From Prochlorococcus marinus str. MIT 0919 (GTDB lineage: Bacteria > Cyanobacteriota > Cyanobacteriia > PCC-6307 > Cyanobiaceae): a stretch of 64,000 bases of DNA. The stretch is taken from the NCBI RefSeq assembly GCF_027359375.1, contig NZ_CP114779.1:558001-622000 (forward strand), written 5' to 3'. Both the position numbers and the translations under genes were made by a program. The notes under the pieces are model-generated. The model was not told the DNA's origin. It searched no databases and saw only the letters and a list, made by a program, of their open reading frames with translations. Of this stretch, positions 54,670 to 63,447 are shown in pieces. Every line of letters begins with the position of its first letter. The stretch's first letter is position 1.

Positions 54670-55725
54670 ATGTTTGAAATTAATGGTAAGGAGATAGGCC
54701 TGGAAAAACCTCCTTACATCATTGCCGAGTTATCTGCTAATCATAATGGCTCGATTGTAAAAGCAAAGGAAACGATTCGATATGCAAAGGATTGCGGGGC
54801 TGATGCAATAAAATTACAAACATATAATGCCGATTCTATGACAATAAATTGTGACATGGAAGATTTTATAATAAAGGAAGGTTTATGGGATGGGTACAAA
54901 CTTTTTGATTTATATGAAGAGGCAAGCACTCCTTATGATTGGCATCATGAATTATTTAATTTCGCAAAAGAAATAGGCATAACAATATTTTCAACTCCTT
55001 TTGACGAGGAAGCTGCTGATCTTCTAGAGAACTTGGATGTACCAGCATATAAAATTGCATCTTTTGAGTTAACTGACCTTCAATTAATTGAATATGTCGC
55101 AAAAAAAGGAAAGCCAATGCTTATTTCTACTGGCATGGCAAGCCTTGAAGAAATTTCTGAAGCTATAGATACGGCTTTTTTGGCAGGCTGTAAAGATATT
55201 CTTTTATTTCATTGTATAAGTAGCTATCCTACGCCTACTTCTGAAGCAAATATTAAAACAATTGATTTTTTAAGAGAGAAGTTTAACGTTGAAATAGGTC
55301 TTTCTGATCACACCAGATCTAACACTTCTGCTTTGGCAGCTATCTCTTTAGGAGCTGTAGCTATAGAGAAGCATTTTATAATTAGTAGGGAAGATAAGGG
55401 GCCAGATAGTGATTTTTCTATAGAGCCTAAGGAACTAAAAGAACTTGTACTTAAAACAAAGTCATGCTGGGAGGCTTTAGGAACTAAAGAATTGAAAAGA
55501 TCACCTCTTGAAATTAAAAATAAAATCTTTAGAAGGTCATTGTATTTTGTTAAAGATATAAAAGCAGGCGAAGTTATTACTAAAGATCATGTGAGAAGAA
55601 TTCGACCAGGATATGGTTTGGCTCCAAAATACTTAGATCAAATTATTAATAAAACAGTTTCTGTAGACCTTGTACGTGGTGATCGTGTTTCATGGGATGT
55701 TATAAACAAATCAAATTTTAATTGA
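54670..55725 (+). CDS. pseI: Pseudaminic acid synthase
   Basis: A 351-residue enzyme that joins phosphoenolpyruvate to 2,4-diacetamido-2,4,6-trideoxy-L-altrose to give pseudaminic acid. PseI-type blocks: IIAELSANHNGSIVKAKETI, CGADAIKLQTYNADSMTIN, EDFIIKEGLWDGYKLFDLYE, FSTPFDEEAADLLENLDVPA and YKIASFELTDLQLIEYVAKK. Metal and catalytic residues are in KHFIISREDKGPDSDFS, and a SAF domain closes the protein. It is clearly a different subtype from the NeuB-type enzyme at 51880. The corresponding early genes pseB, pseC and pseG are not seen in the window. Confidence 0.93.
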   Translation: MFEINGKEIGLEKPPYIIAELSANHNGSIVKAKETIRYAKDCGADAIKLQTYNADSMTINCDMEDFIIKEGLWDGYKLFDLYEEASTPYDWHHELFNFAKEIGITIFSTPFDEEAADLLENLDVPAYKIASFELTDLQLIEYVAKKGKPMLISTGMASLEEISEAIDTAFLAGCKDILLFHCISSYPTPTSEANIKTIDFLREKFNVEIGLSDHTRSNTSALAAISLGAVAIEKHFIISREDKGPDSDFSIEPKELKELVLKTKSCWEALGTKELKRSPLEIKNKIFRRSLYFVKDIKAGEVITKDHVRRIRPGYGLAPKYLDQIINKTVSVDLVRGDRVSWDVINKSNFN

Positions 55726-55744
55726 ATTTTACAGATAATATTAG

Positions 55745-56425
55745 CTACTCTTTATTTTTATAGGATATTTTAATTTTAGCTGATATCTCGTTATTCTTAA
55801 TTTCAGCATTAGTGAATTCAATCTTATATTGACCAAAACTAATATAAGAACTTTTATAATCTTTTCCATCAACCATTCTTATCCTGTCATAAATCTCATC
55901 TAAAGAAAATGCCGAATTTAATTCGTTATCCTTATAGCTAAGTCTTTTAAAAGTATATGGATCTCCTTCTTGATCTATTGGGGTAGGTTTATTAATACAA
56001 ATATATATAATCATATCCTCTATGAGTGCACCTATCCGCGCAAAAATGCTATCGATATTACCTTTCAAGGAAACTTCTTGTTTGCAATAAATTGGTCCAG
56101 CATCCAAAGTCTCATTGATTCTTAAAGCACATACCGGTGATTTTTTAAAGCCCTTTAAAATTAGGTTTTGAACTGGTGAGCCACCTCTCCCGTATGGAAG
56201 AGGTGCTGTATGAAATAATATGCATTCATATCTATTATAAATTTCTGAATCTATTTTCCAGCTCCAATGTGGAAAGAAAATATAACGTGGATTAATTTTT
56301 TCTAAGTTCTCTATTGAAAGATCTGCTCTGTCAGAAATATAATCTATCGATAATTGCCTATATTCCTCTGATTTAGGAAGATTTAAAAACCAATCTTTTG
56401 ATGTTGCTACTACATAATTCATCAT
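55745..56425 (-). CDS. Formyltransferase-fold protein, probable sugar N-formyltransferase
   Basis: A 226-residue protein with a formyl-THF-type transferase core. FFPHWSWKIDSEI, then ILFHTAPLPYGRGGSPVQNL with the catalytic-position His, then LRINETLDAGPIYCKQEVSL with the conserved Asp in LDAGPI. The Asn usually two residues before the His is Leu here, a deviation I also associate with the FHxxxLPxGRGGSP subgroup found in nonulosonate loci. Its ATG overlaps the stop of the deacetylase gene by four bases. Together they could replace an N-acetyl by an N-formyl group on an island amino sugar. Confidence 0.8.
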   Translation of the reverse strand: MMNYVVATSKDWFLNLPKSEEYRQLSIDYISDRADLSIENLEKINPRYIFFPHWSWKIDSEIYNRYECILFHTAPLPYGRGGSPVQNLILKGFKKSPVCALRINETLDAGPIYCKQEVSLKGNIDSIFARIGALIEDMIIYICINKPTPIDQEGDPYTFKRLSYKDNELNSAFSLDEIYDRIRMVDGKDYKSSYISFGQYKIEFTNAEIKNNEISAKIKISYKNKE

Positions 56426-57111
56426 CTTTCTATTTTCCTAATGATCTCGAAGGCCTCTGCATAAGATAGACCAACTTGATTACCCCTATATTTAGCCAAG
56501 TTTTCTATGCCGGCTATGGATCTTGAGTGAGGTGATTTGCGAATTTCGTTAGAATATATTTGTAATGCACATAATTTTTTGTTCCACCATTCGGAAATAT
56601 TTATATACAAATTTGGAGAAAATGAATTTGTTATGGATTTGTGTCCATAGTCTGTAGAAGATGGAACTTCAAATGTGCGTATTTCTTGCCAGATTTCTTT
56701 GTCCTGTGGCCTAAATGCAGTGAATGTAGCTTGGTTTACTACCCTATGATCAATATTCAAATCGGCTGAGCTATGAGTATAAATTAAATATGGCTCTATT
56801 TCCTTCTTTGCTTCTTCAATGAATTTAATAATATTGAGAACTGGAACTGAATCCATAGCATTATCAGGGAAATTTCCACCTTTTAACCATTTGAACCCTA
56901 GAACATTAGATGCTTCATATGCTGCTTTAGCTCTAATATCGATTTCCTCTTGTTTGACATTTTCTCTTGCTCCTATCCCATTGGTCATAGATAAAGCGTA
57001 AACTTTGTCTCCATTAGATACATGCTTAGCTATCGTTGCGCCTAGTCCTAGAGTTTCATCATCTGTATGCGCTACTATGATTAGAACTTTATTATTAGTA
57101 TCATTGTTCAT
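56422..57111 (-). CDS. LmbE/PIG-L-family N-deacetylase
   Basis: A 229-residue zinc deacetylase. The N-terminal motif AHTDDE (residues 14-19) holds the first zinc ligands and catalytic Asp, and THSSADLNIDHRVV supplies the distal histidine. The family acts on N-acetylglucosamine-containing sugars and related compounds. It overlaps the formyltransferase gene by four bases and is upstream of it, matching a remove-acetyl then add-formyl sequence. Substrate is likely a nonulosonic acid or its precursor, by context. Confidence 0.85.
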   Translation of the reverse strand: MNNDTNNKVLIIVAHTDDETLGLGATIAKHVSNGDKVYALSMTNGIGARENVKQEEIDIRAKAAYEASNVLGFKWLKGGNFPDNAMDSVPVLNIIKFIEEAKKEIEPYLIYTHSSADLNIDHRVVNQATFTAFRPQDKEIWQEIRTFEVPSSTDYGHKSITNSFSPNLYINISEWWNKKLCALQIYSNEIRKSPHSRSIAGIENLAKYRGNQVGLSYAEAFEIIRKIER

Positions 57112-57424
57112 TTTAATTACTTGAAGCAGTGATGGTTAGATTTACTTGAATAAATCTAGTTTGATATTTTCATAATAAGCCCGAAAGGCATATGTGCAGA
57201 GTGAGAGTAACCCGATCTATAAACTACTCAAGGTATGGGTACAATCGTTGAAAAAGTCGCCTACCAATAAATTTGCCCAAAATTGTTGATAAAATGATTT
57301 TTGTTCTAATCACTGATAGAAATCAAGTAATTATAGATTTGTGATATAAAATTGGTTTAGCTAAGAGACTTGGTACAAAATGAAAGGATGCTTGATTCTA
57401 TAATATTTGTTAATCAAAAAAACC
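57112..57424. other. 313-base gap in the island
   Basis: AT-rich DNA between two minus-strand genes. I see no open frame, hairpin or repeat worth naming. It presumably holds the promoter for the deacetylase-formyltransferase pair. Confidence 0.4.
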
Positions 57425-57889
57425 TTAAATAGATAATTCAAATATAGTTGTTTGAGAATTTAATACAGAAGAAATAAAGCCACAAGAAGTGAAGATCCTG
57501 ATACTTGATAAGTTATGATTTTTAATTTCAGCTCTAATCAATCTACAAGATTTTACTTCTTGTGAAAATATTTTTATAGATTTACCAAGTAAAGCTTTAC
57601 CAATACCTTGGCCCCTATTGCTTGGAGAGATATTAATACTAATATCAAAAGACTTATTAGTCATAAAGCAATTATCAAATCTAACAACTCCTATTGGTAA
57701 ATCCTTTAGAATCCCAACATATAACTTTCTAGAATTATCCTCTATAAGCTTTTCATACCAAATCATATGTTCTTCCCATGAGATTTCATCCTCACTAATA
57801 AACATTCTTCGAGTGAGTGGATCATTACGCCACTGCCATATCACTTTAGAATGTTCATATCCAGCTTTGACTACTTCTATTCCACTCAT
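57425..57889 (-). CDS. GNAT-family acetyltransferase (PseH/PseG-tail-like)
   Basis: A 154-residue N-acetyltransferase. The start IWQWRNDPLTRRMF is the W-R-N-D-P block of GNATs acting on amino sugars, followed by EHMIWYEKLI, VVRFDNCF, and an intact acetyl-CoA loop SPSNRGQGIGKALL, with IFTSCGFIS near the end. In pseudaminate clusters such a domain is PseH or the C-terminal half of PseG, which transfers acetyl to the 4-amino group. It is a good candidate for that step, unlike the GNAT at 54153 with its missing loop. Confidence 0.8.
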   Translation of the reverse strand: MSGIEVVKAGYEHSKVIWQWRNDPLTRRMFISEDEISWEEHMIWYEKLIEDNSRKLYVGILKDLPIGVVRFDNCFMTNKSFDISINISPSNRGQGIGKALLGKSIKIFSQEVKSCRLIRAEIKNHNLSSIRIFTSCGFISSVLNSQTTIFELSI

Positions 57890-58239
57890 GTTTCGCTAAA
57901 TATCTTAAAGTTTTTAGTGGTCATTTTATAATATAATTATATCATAACTCATTTTCGCCTAAGTGTTTAAAATTTCTTATCTACATGTTGCTTTTACTAT
58001 TACATTAAATAAAGCTCAAAAGTTATCACTCAAGCAAATTTAAGCAGAATAGACTCAATTTATCAACCTGATAGGTTAAATGTATTAGATAAGTATGACA
58101 AAGAATTTTGTAAGAAGATTTGGATATTCACTGGCAAAAGGGAAGTAAGGAGTGTGGCAAAATATTTGACAAATTTTGAAAGCTACATAGCTTGTTTGTA
58201 AAGTTGGTATAATTAGATTTACTTATTTGCTAACGTAAA
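57890..58239. other. 350-base AT-rich region upstream of the carbamoyltransferase
   Basis: A TATAAT box (58208-58213) lies about 26 bases before the TTG start at 58240; a TTGACA (58166-58171) is too far upstream to be its -35 partner. A small inverted repeat AACCT-GAT-AGGTT occurs near 58065-58077. No open frame seen. Confidence 0.45.
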
Positions 58240-59985
58240 TTGCTAATTCTTGGCCTAAATGCTTTCGAAATTAATTCCTCAGCAGCTTTTATTAAAGATG
58301 GGGAAGTACTTTTTGCTATGTGTGAGGAAAGATTTAGCCGAATTAAGAGAGATAAATCATTTCCATTTAATTCAATAAATGCTGGGTTGTCTCATCTGGA
58401 AATTAATTTTTCTGAAATTGATGCAATTGCTGTTGGCTGGAATCCTATTGTAGAAGCTACTAAAATAAATGGTATTTTGCCTAACAGGCCAAGAGAACTG
58501 TACTTTTATAAATTAGTTGAAGCTTTTTTATCACAATCAAATAATTTAGATAAAGATTTAGATTGGTCTATGATTAGGACATCAGGAGAAAGCATTCCTG
58601 ATATCTACTTTGTTAGACATCATTTAGCTCATGCTAGCAATGCAATATATCAATCACCCTTTAAAGAAGGAGACTTTTTAAGTCTTGATTTTATGGGTGA
58701 AAGAGAAACTGGAATCTACGGCTTGTTTGATCAAAGTAATATCAACAAGAAATACATATCAAAGCAACCATCTTCAACAGGGGCTTTTTATGCAGCTATT
58801 ACTGAATTACTAGGATATAAGAGTGATTCTGATGAATGGAAGGTAATGGCATTAAGTGCTTGTGAATCGGATAAAAATAAGGTTGATAAGTATATTCAAG
58901 TTTTTAAGGAAAGTACACTTGAAGAAGGCATTGCGCCATTTTTAAAAAATGAATACTTCAATACAGATCAGCCAAGAGAAAAGTACCTAACAACCAAACT
59001 GCTAAGAGAAAAGCTAGATTGCCCAGAACTTATTAATAATAGGAATGATCTAGAAATAAGAAGTTGGCAGATTGATGTAGCAACAGCAATGCAAACTTTT
59101 ATCACTGATTATACATTTAGAGCTCTTAAAAAAGTATCAAAAGAACACAATTCAAACCGAAAAAATATTTGCTTGTCAGGTGGCTTCTTTATGAATTGTG
59201 TTTTTAACGGTCAGTTAGAAAGATCATCATTATATAAGAACGTATTTATATCACAATCACCTGCCGATTTAGGTAACTCAATTGGGTCTGCGATGTTTAC
59301 ATACCATAATATACTATATGGGAAAAGAAGGATTAGAGATTCTCAGGTTTTATTTACTGGGAAGTCATTATCAGAAGAACCATCAAGAATAATGGATAAA
59401 TTCCAAATACCGTATAAATCATATAAAGAACAAAAAAGCTTAGTAGAAGATATTTATAAATACTTAAAAGAGAATAAGGTAATAGCCATTTGTAGTGGCA
59501 AATCAGAATTTGGTGAGAGGGCTCTTGGTGCCAGAAGTATTATTTGTATTGCATCAAAATCGGAAAACAAAGCCTTGATCAACGAAAAAATAAAATATAG
59601 AGAGGATTACAGACCTTTCGCTCCAGTGTGTTTAAAGAGCCAAGCTTCTAAATATTTTGAAGTTGAAGATGGATACTCTTGTGCAGCAATGGAGAAGGTT
59701 GCATACGTAAAGGAAGAGTTTGTAAAAGATTTGCCCGCTATTACTCATTCTGACGGTAGTGCTAGGCTTCAAACTATTGACGATGATACTGAAGGTCTAT
59801 TGGTGAGTATTTTAAAATTTATGTATGATCAGAAGGAAATACCAGTATTAATAAATACTTCATTCAACCTAAATGGTGAGCCAAATGTTGAAACAGAAAT
59901 AGATGCTATAAGGACTTTCTTTACTAGTGGTCTAGATGTTCTGGTAATAAGTAATTTAATAATCTTAAAAAACAATCTGATCTAA
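58240..59985 (+). CDS. NodU/CmcH-family carbamoyltransferase
   Basis: A 581-residue O-carbamoyltransferase that uses carbamoyl phosphate and ATP to carbamoylate a hydroxyl of a sugar or antibiotic. The N-terminal Kae1-like domain opens LILGLNAFEINSSAAFIKDG, with FVRHHLAHASNAIYQSPF (metal-binding histidines) and LSLDFMGERETG. The C-terminal domain has ICLSGGFFMNCVFNGQL, GKSEFGERALGARSI, INEKIKYREDYRPFAPV and PVLINTSFNLNGEPNV, the standard set. It starts at TTG, since LILGLN must be included. It stands at the end of the island and may decorate the same glycan. Confidence 0.9.
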   Translation: MLILGLNAFEINSSAAFIKDGEVLFAMCEERFSRIKRDKSFPFNSINAGLSHLEINFSEIDAIAVGWNPIVEATKINGILPNRPRELYFYKLVEAFLSQSNNLDKDLDWSMIRTSGESIPDIYFVRHHLAHASNAIYQSPFKEGDFLSLDFMGERETGIYGLFDQSNINKKYISKQPSSTGAFYAAITELLGYKSDSDEWKVMALSACESDKNKVDKYIQVFKESTLEEGIAPFLKNEYFNTDQPREKYLTTKLLREKLDCPELINNRNDLEIRSWQIDVATAMQTFITDYTFRALKKVSKEHNSNRKNICLSGGFFMNCVFNGQLERSSLYKNVFISQSPADLGNSIGSAMFTYHNILYGKRRIRDSQVLFTGKSLSEEPSRIMDKFQIPYKSYKEQKSLVEDIYKYLKENKVIAICSGKSEFGERALGARSIICIASKSENKALINEKIKYREDYRPFAPVCLKSQASKYFEVEDGYSCAAMEKVAYVKEEFVKDLPAITHSDGSARLQTIDDDTEGLLVSILKFMYDQKEIPVLINTSFNLNGEPNVETEIDAIRTFFTSGLDVLVISNLIILKNNLI

Positions 59986-60234
59986 TTAATTTTATATACT
60001 CTGCTTGACTTGAGGTTTTATGAAGTTATCAGTTATTTGATACACCTTAAATGGCCTAATAGGTAAAATACAATGCATAGAACTTCTTTGAGAAAGATAA
60101 TATTAAGGATTGATCAGATAAAAGGTACTCCAGATTAGAAAAATTTAAGGTAAATCTTTTAGAATTTTTCTGAAAGGCTAGTTTTAATACTATTGCTAAC
60201 TGTGCCCAAATCTATCGACTGATTATTATCTATT

Positions 60235-60795
60235 TTATACATTATTTGATTTATAAAAAAAGTTATAGGGGAATATACTCTCTTCCTTTGAAGGAGCATG
60301 AAATCCACCACCAACTTCTGACTGATAATAGTTTCCAAAAGAAAAGCCTAAGTAAGCTAATAGTAATGCAATGAGAAAACTTAGGATTTTCTTTTTTGGA
60401 TTTGAATTCACAAGAAAAGGTGCTCTTCTTGATAAAAGAGGAAGAATCTTGGGGTTTAAGTATTTAACAGAGTAAAATACTCCCAAGCCTAACAAAACGA
60501 ATTCAGTCCATATCAAGGCTGCATAAACAATTAATATCTTCTTCCAATGAATTTTGCAGAATAAAATTATTTGCTTTGAGTATTTTTTAGAAGTTGATGC
60601 AATTTTAGTTATTAAGACCTTTATTTTTTTTTGATTCTCTTCTTGCGATAAAAATTCAAATAGCTTAAATATTATGGTCCCTATGCCCGTTATTAGCCCG
60701 ACAAGGCACCCAAAAGCCAAGGCAAAAGCCTCTTCCCCTTCATCTTTTCTTTTGTCTATTATAATTAGATCTTCATTCTCATATCGTTTGGCCAT
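60235..60795 (-). CDS. Hypothetical membrane protein, 186 aa
   Basis: No family recognised. Three hydrophobic segments: about 28-50 (FGCLVGLITGIGTIIFKLFE), 88-112 (ILIVYAALIWTEFVLLGLGV) and 136-152 (ILSFLIALLLAYLGFSFG). Between the first two is a basic amphipathic stretch (EENQKKIKVLITKIASTSKK). The C-terminus after the last helix is soluble (GNYYQSEVGGGFHAPSKEES). It lies 90 bases downstream of the secreted protein encoded at 60886, on the same strand. Confidence 0.6.
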   Translation of the reverse strand: MAKRYENEDLIIIDKRKDEGEEAFALAFGCLVGLITGIGTIIFKLFEFLSQEENQKKIKVLITKIASTSKKYSKQIILFCKIHWKKILIVYAALIWTEFVLLGLGVFYSVKYLNPKILPLLSRRAPFLVNSNPKKKILSFLIALLLAYLGFSFGNYYQSEVGGGFHAPSKEESIFPYNFFYKSNNV

Positions 60796-60885
60796 AGTTT
60801 TTAGTTCCCTTCCTTACTTCATCTTACTTTAATTATAGGAAGATATCCCAAAAGGAGAAATTCGCCTATGAAATGGCACAAGTAT

Positions 60886-61485
60886 CTAAAACTCATATTT
60901 ATCGTAAGAGGAGAAATCGCTATTAGATCCTGATGAGTTGCTGTTTTGATTTGGCCTTATAGATCTCATTCCACTAGTCCCACTCATTTGCCTGCTGCCA
61001 CTACTTGCTGCTTTTATCGATTCAGGTGTAATTATCAGTGAAAGGTAATACATTCCACCCGACTTACAAGCTCCTCCAAACTTTGCTCCTTTGACAAGGC
61101 CACTAGAACTTGTCCGAATTGAGCATGTAACTTTAGTTACTTCAGAGTAATTAATATTCTCAACATCATTTTCAACGGTGATGTTTTGCATCTCTTCACT
61201 ATCGTCAGAACATATATCTACAAGATCAGTACCTTCCCAAAATCTTACTAGTTCTCGCCTAGCTGCGGTTTCAGCTCTTTTTCTTGCCATTAAAAGCAAT
61301 GAAGGGTTCTCTCCAGGTGCTCTTACAGCAGCAGTGCCTCGATATTTAAAATTGCCAGAGTTATCTACTAACACCGCTTCAACTCCAACATCTGGAGCAC
61401 CCTCACATGTTGGAAGTGCGTAAGCAGAGACAGGTAGGCTAAGAGCTATTAGAAGGCTGGGTATTGCATTAGAACTTTTGATCAT
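60886..61485 (-). CDS. Secreted hypothetical protein, possible LPP20/FlgT-like domain
   Basis: A 199-residue protein with a signal peptide (about 1-23, IPSLLIALSLPVSAYA then LPTCEGAP). The mature part has two features: LLLMARKRAETAARRELVRF, a helix resembling the A-x3-A-x-R-N/E-A-L pattern of LPP20/FlgT-type secretion-linked domains, and several cysteines (PTCEGAP, VDICSDD, VTCSIR, GGACKSGG) likely in disulfides. It ends in a low-complexity Ser/Asn-rich tail (SGSRQMSGTSGMRSIRPNQN). Divergent from the protein encoded at 61941, which shares the helix type. Confidence 0.6.
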   Translation of the reverse strand: MIKSSNAIPSLLIALSLPVSAYALPTCEGAPDVGVEAVLVDNSGNFKYRGTAAVRAPGENPSLLLMARKRAETAARRELVRFWEGTDLVDICSDDSEEMQNITVENDVENINYSEVTKVTCSIRTSSSGLVKGAKFGGACKSGGMYYLSLIITPESIKAASSGSRQMSGTSGMRSIRPNQNSNSSGSNSDFSSYDKYEF

Positions 61486-61940
61486 TTAATTAATCTAATT
61501 TTAAGCAAACATCAGATTAGCAAATATTACTTACTTTTCTAAAATCAACTGACAGCCTCAGTAACAAAACAATTCCGCAGATCTAGATCGCTTTATAGCG
61601 TTGGGAAAATAGTATGTAAGAAATTAAGTTAATTGAGTTTTCAGTGAAGGGTTAGTCCCCATCAGTTCTGAAAACTTGGACTTAAACCTAAGAAAATGGT
61701 AAGTGATTTCTAAAGGCCCCTAATTTGATGGTATGTGTCTCTCACTTAATAAAAGTCATGGTAAGGATAGGGAAGCTGGCTACATAATTAATTTGGAATA
61801 ATATCTAGTTAGGGAAAAAGGAGGAATGCAGGTACTTAATTTACAAAAGAGAAGCACTAGGCTGTCAAAATGTAGACTTGTAGTATCCATAGGCTATTAA
61901 AGTAAAATTTAAAAGCCTTCTTCTATTATTTGTTAATCTC
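61486..61940. other. 455-base divergent region with long stem-loop
   Basis: Upstream region shared by two secreted-protein genes. It holds the extended stem-loop at 61636-61676 (listed separately) and a 24-codon frame (ATG 61826) whose AGGAGGA is only one base from the ATG and so too close to act well. The rest is AT-rich. Confidence 0.5.
61636..61676. ncRNA. Candidate structured RNA element (long stem-loop)
   Basis: AGTTTTCAG (61636-61644) is perfectly complementary to CTGAAAACT (61668-61676). Inside it, TGA (61645-61647) can pair with TCA (61662-61664) and GGG (61649-61651) with CCC around a TTAGT loop, giving one long interrupted stem. There is no T-run, so it is not a standard terminator, and it lies in a gene-free interval. 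Whether it is transcribed is unknown. Confidence 0.4.
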
Positions 61941-63308
61941 GTGAAAAAGATAATCTGTCTGCTGGGCCTAGCAGCAATTAATATCCCTAACATTTCTGCT
62001 AAAGAAATTTTCTATAAAACTAATAAAGAATTTACAACTAATAATATTGAAAGCCCATTAGTAGCTGAATATAAGAAAATTAAAACTATTATAATTGAAG
62101 GTTTTGGCTCCTCGGTCCCAGACGCTGCTCAAAATGCTGCAAAAAATGCCTTAATGCAAGTAGTTGGATCTTTTGTTGATACAGAAACAATGCTAAAAAT
62201 GCAAACCAAACTTAATAGTGGCATTAATTCTGAATCTAAAGTTGATTTTAAATTCCAATCTAATGAAGATTACAAGGAAGTAATAAGAGAATATTCTCAA
62301 GGTTCTATAAAGTCCTTCCAGATTCTGGATACTAGAGTTGAGAATGAACTCTATGTTGTAAAAGCTAGAGTTGATATAAGGGTCGAAGATTTTAAAGCAT
62401 ATGTAAAGAAATTAGCTTATGGTTCAAAAGATGTATCTATTAATTTATTTGCCAAAGCTGCTGCAGAGACAGATAATTTAGCATCTAAGTATGATTTACT
62501 AATAAACAAAATTTTCAAGCCAGTTAGGAACGGTGAAGTATATAAAATTGAAATCGATCAGCCAATAAATTTAGTTGACTTCTGGTCTTCTGATTATTGT
62601 AAAAAAAACCCTAGTTACTCTTACTGTAAAAGTAATGGAGCACTGTCTGGATGGAATACCAAAACAACATTCATATTTCCATTTCAAATTAAGTTGAAAA
62701 AGAATTTCCAAGAAAATATCATAAATATACTTGATAATATTAGTGATCAAAAGAAAATAGCCTTTAGTGGAACAAGTCCAAATTTAAAATTAGCTCATAG
62801 TAAAAATGATCACTTGCTTACAATATTTGATACGAATTTACCTCAAGCTAAGCAGACAATTTATCGCATTAATGATATTTATGAATACATGAGAGATAAA
62901 TACAATGAGAAAGAGCTCTATAACTATTGGATATGGAATCTGCATAAAAATAGTGAACAATATAATAATGATGTGTCTTATTTTAATCCTATAAGAATCA
63001 AATTACTTGACTCTTATGGGAATGTCTTATATGCAAAGCAATACTCTGTTCATTCCAACTTACTACGCAATGTAGTTGATGAGTATAGGACAGGAACTAA
63101 TTTAGTTGAAGTCGGTTGGTATGGAGTAAAAACGTGTGATATTTGCTATGGATTGTATCAATATTTACCAAGATTTTCTCTTTGGGCTGGGGGTATAAAT
63201 CGTGAACAAGTTATTTTTACTAGTCGAAAATATCTTATGGCACTAGATATTAAGTTAGAGATGCTGAGAGAGCTTAAAAAAGTAGAAATTGATTTTGTTG
63301 ATAACTAA
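61941..63308 (+). CDS. Secreted protein, possible FlgT/LPP20-like N-terminal domain
   Basis: A 455-residue exported protein: signal peptide about 1-20 (IICLLGLAAINIPNISA), start GTG. Residues about 45-145 read IIIEGFGSSVPDAAQNAAKN, ALMQVVGSFVDTETML and then YSQGSIKSFQIL and VVKARVDIRVEDFKAYVKK. That is the pattern of FlgT N-terminal/LPP20-type domains, where an A-x2-NA-x2-NAL helix packs on a sheet. The remaining 300 residues are unrecognised and include two possible disulfide pairs (SSDYCKKNPSYSYCKS, KTCDICYGLYQY). No flagellar genes are here and Prochlorococcus has none, so a role in an envelope structure of other kind is inferred. Confidence 0.65.
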   Translation: MKKIICLLGLAAINIPNISAKEIFYKTNKEFTTNNIESPLVAEYKKIKTIIIEGFGSSVPDAAQNAAKNALMQVVGSFVDTETMLKMQTKLNSGINSESKVDFKFQSNEDYKEVIREYSQGSIKSFQILDTRVENELYVVKARVDIRVEDFKAYVKKLAYGSKDVSINLFAKAAAETDNLASKYDLLINKIFKPVRNGEVYKIEIDQPINLVDFWSSDYCKKNPSYSYCKSNGALSGWNTKTTFIFPFQIKLKKNFQENIINILDNISDQKKIAFSGTSPNLKLAHSKNDHLLTIFDTNLPQAKQTIYRINDIYEYMRDKYNEKELYNYWIWNLHKNSEQYNNDVSYFNPIRIKLLDSYGNVLYAKQYSVHSNLLRNVVDEYRTGTNLVEVGWYGVKTCDICYGLYQYLPRFSLWAGGINREQVIFTSRKYLMALDIKLEMLRELKKVEIDFVDN

Positions 63309-63447
63309 TAAAAATTAGCATACTTGTCTTTGTAGTTCTTTCAAAAGAAATTAACTTCTATTTTTTTATACAGTTAGAAAATTTACTGTCCCTCTTTATG
63401 CTAGTAGTATTGAATATATGTATTATCTATATATACAAGCTAATGTT

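Noticed and set aside
61826-61900. 24-codon open frame with AGGAGGA before the ATG
   Set aside because: The ribosome site is one base from the ATG, too close; no conserved feature in the product.
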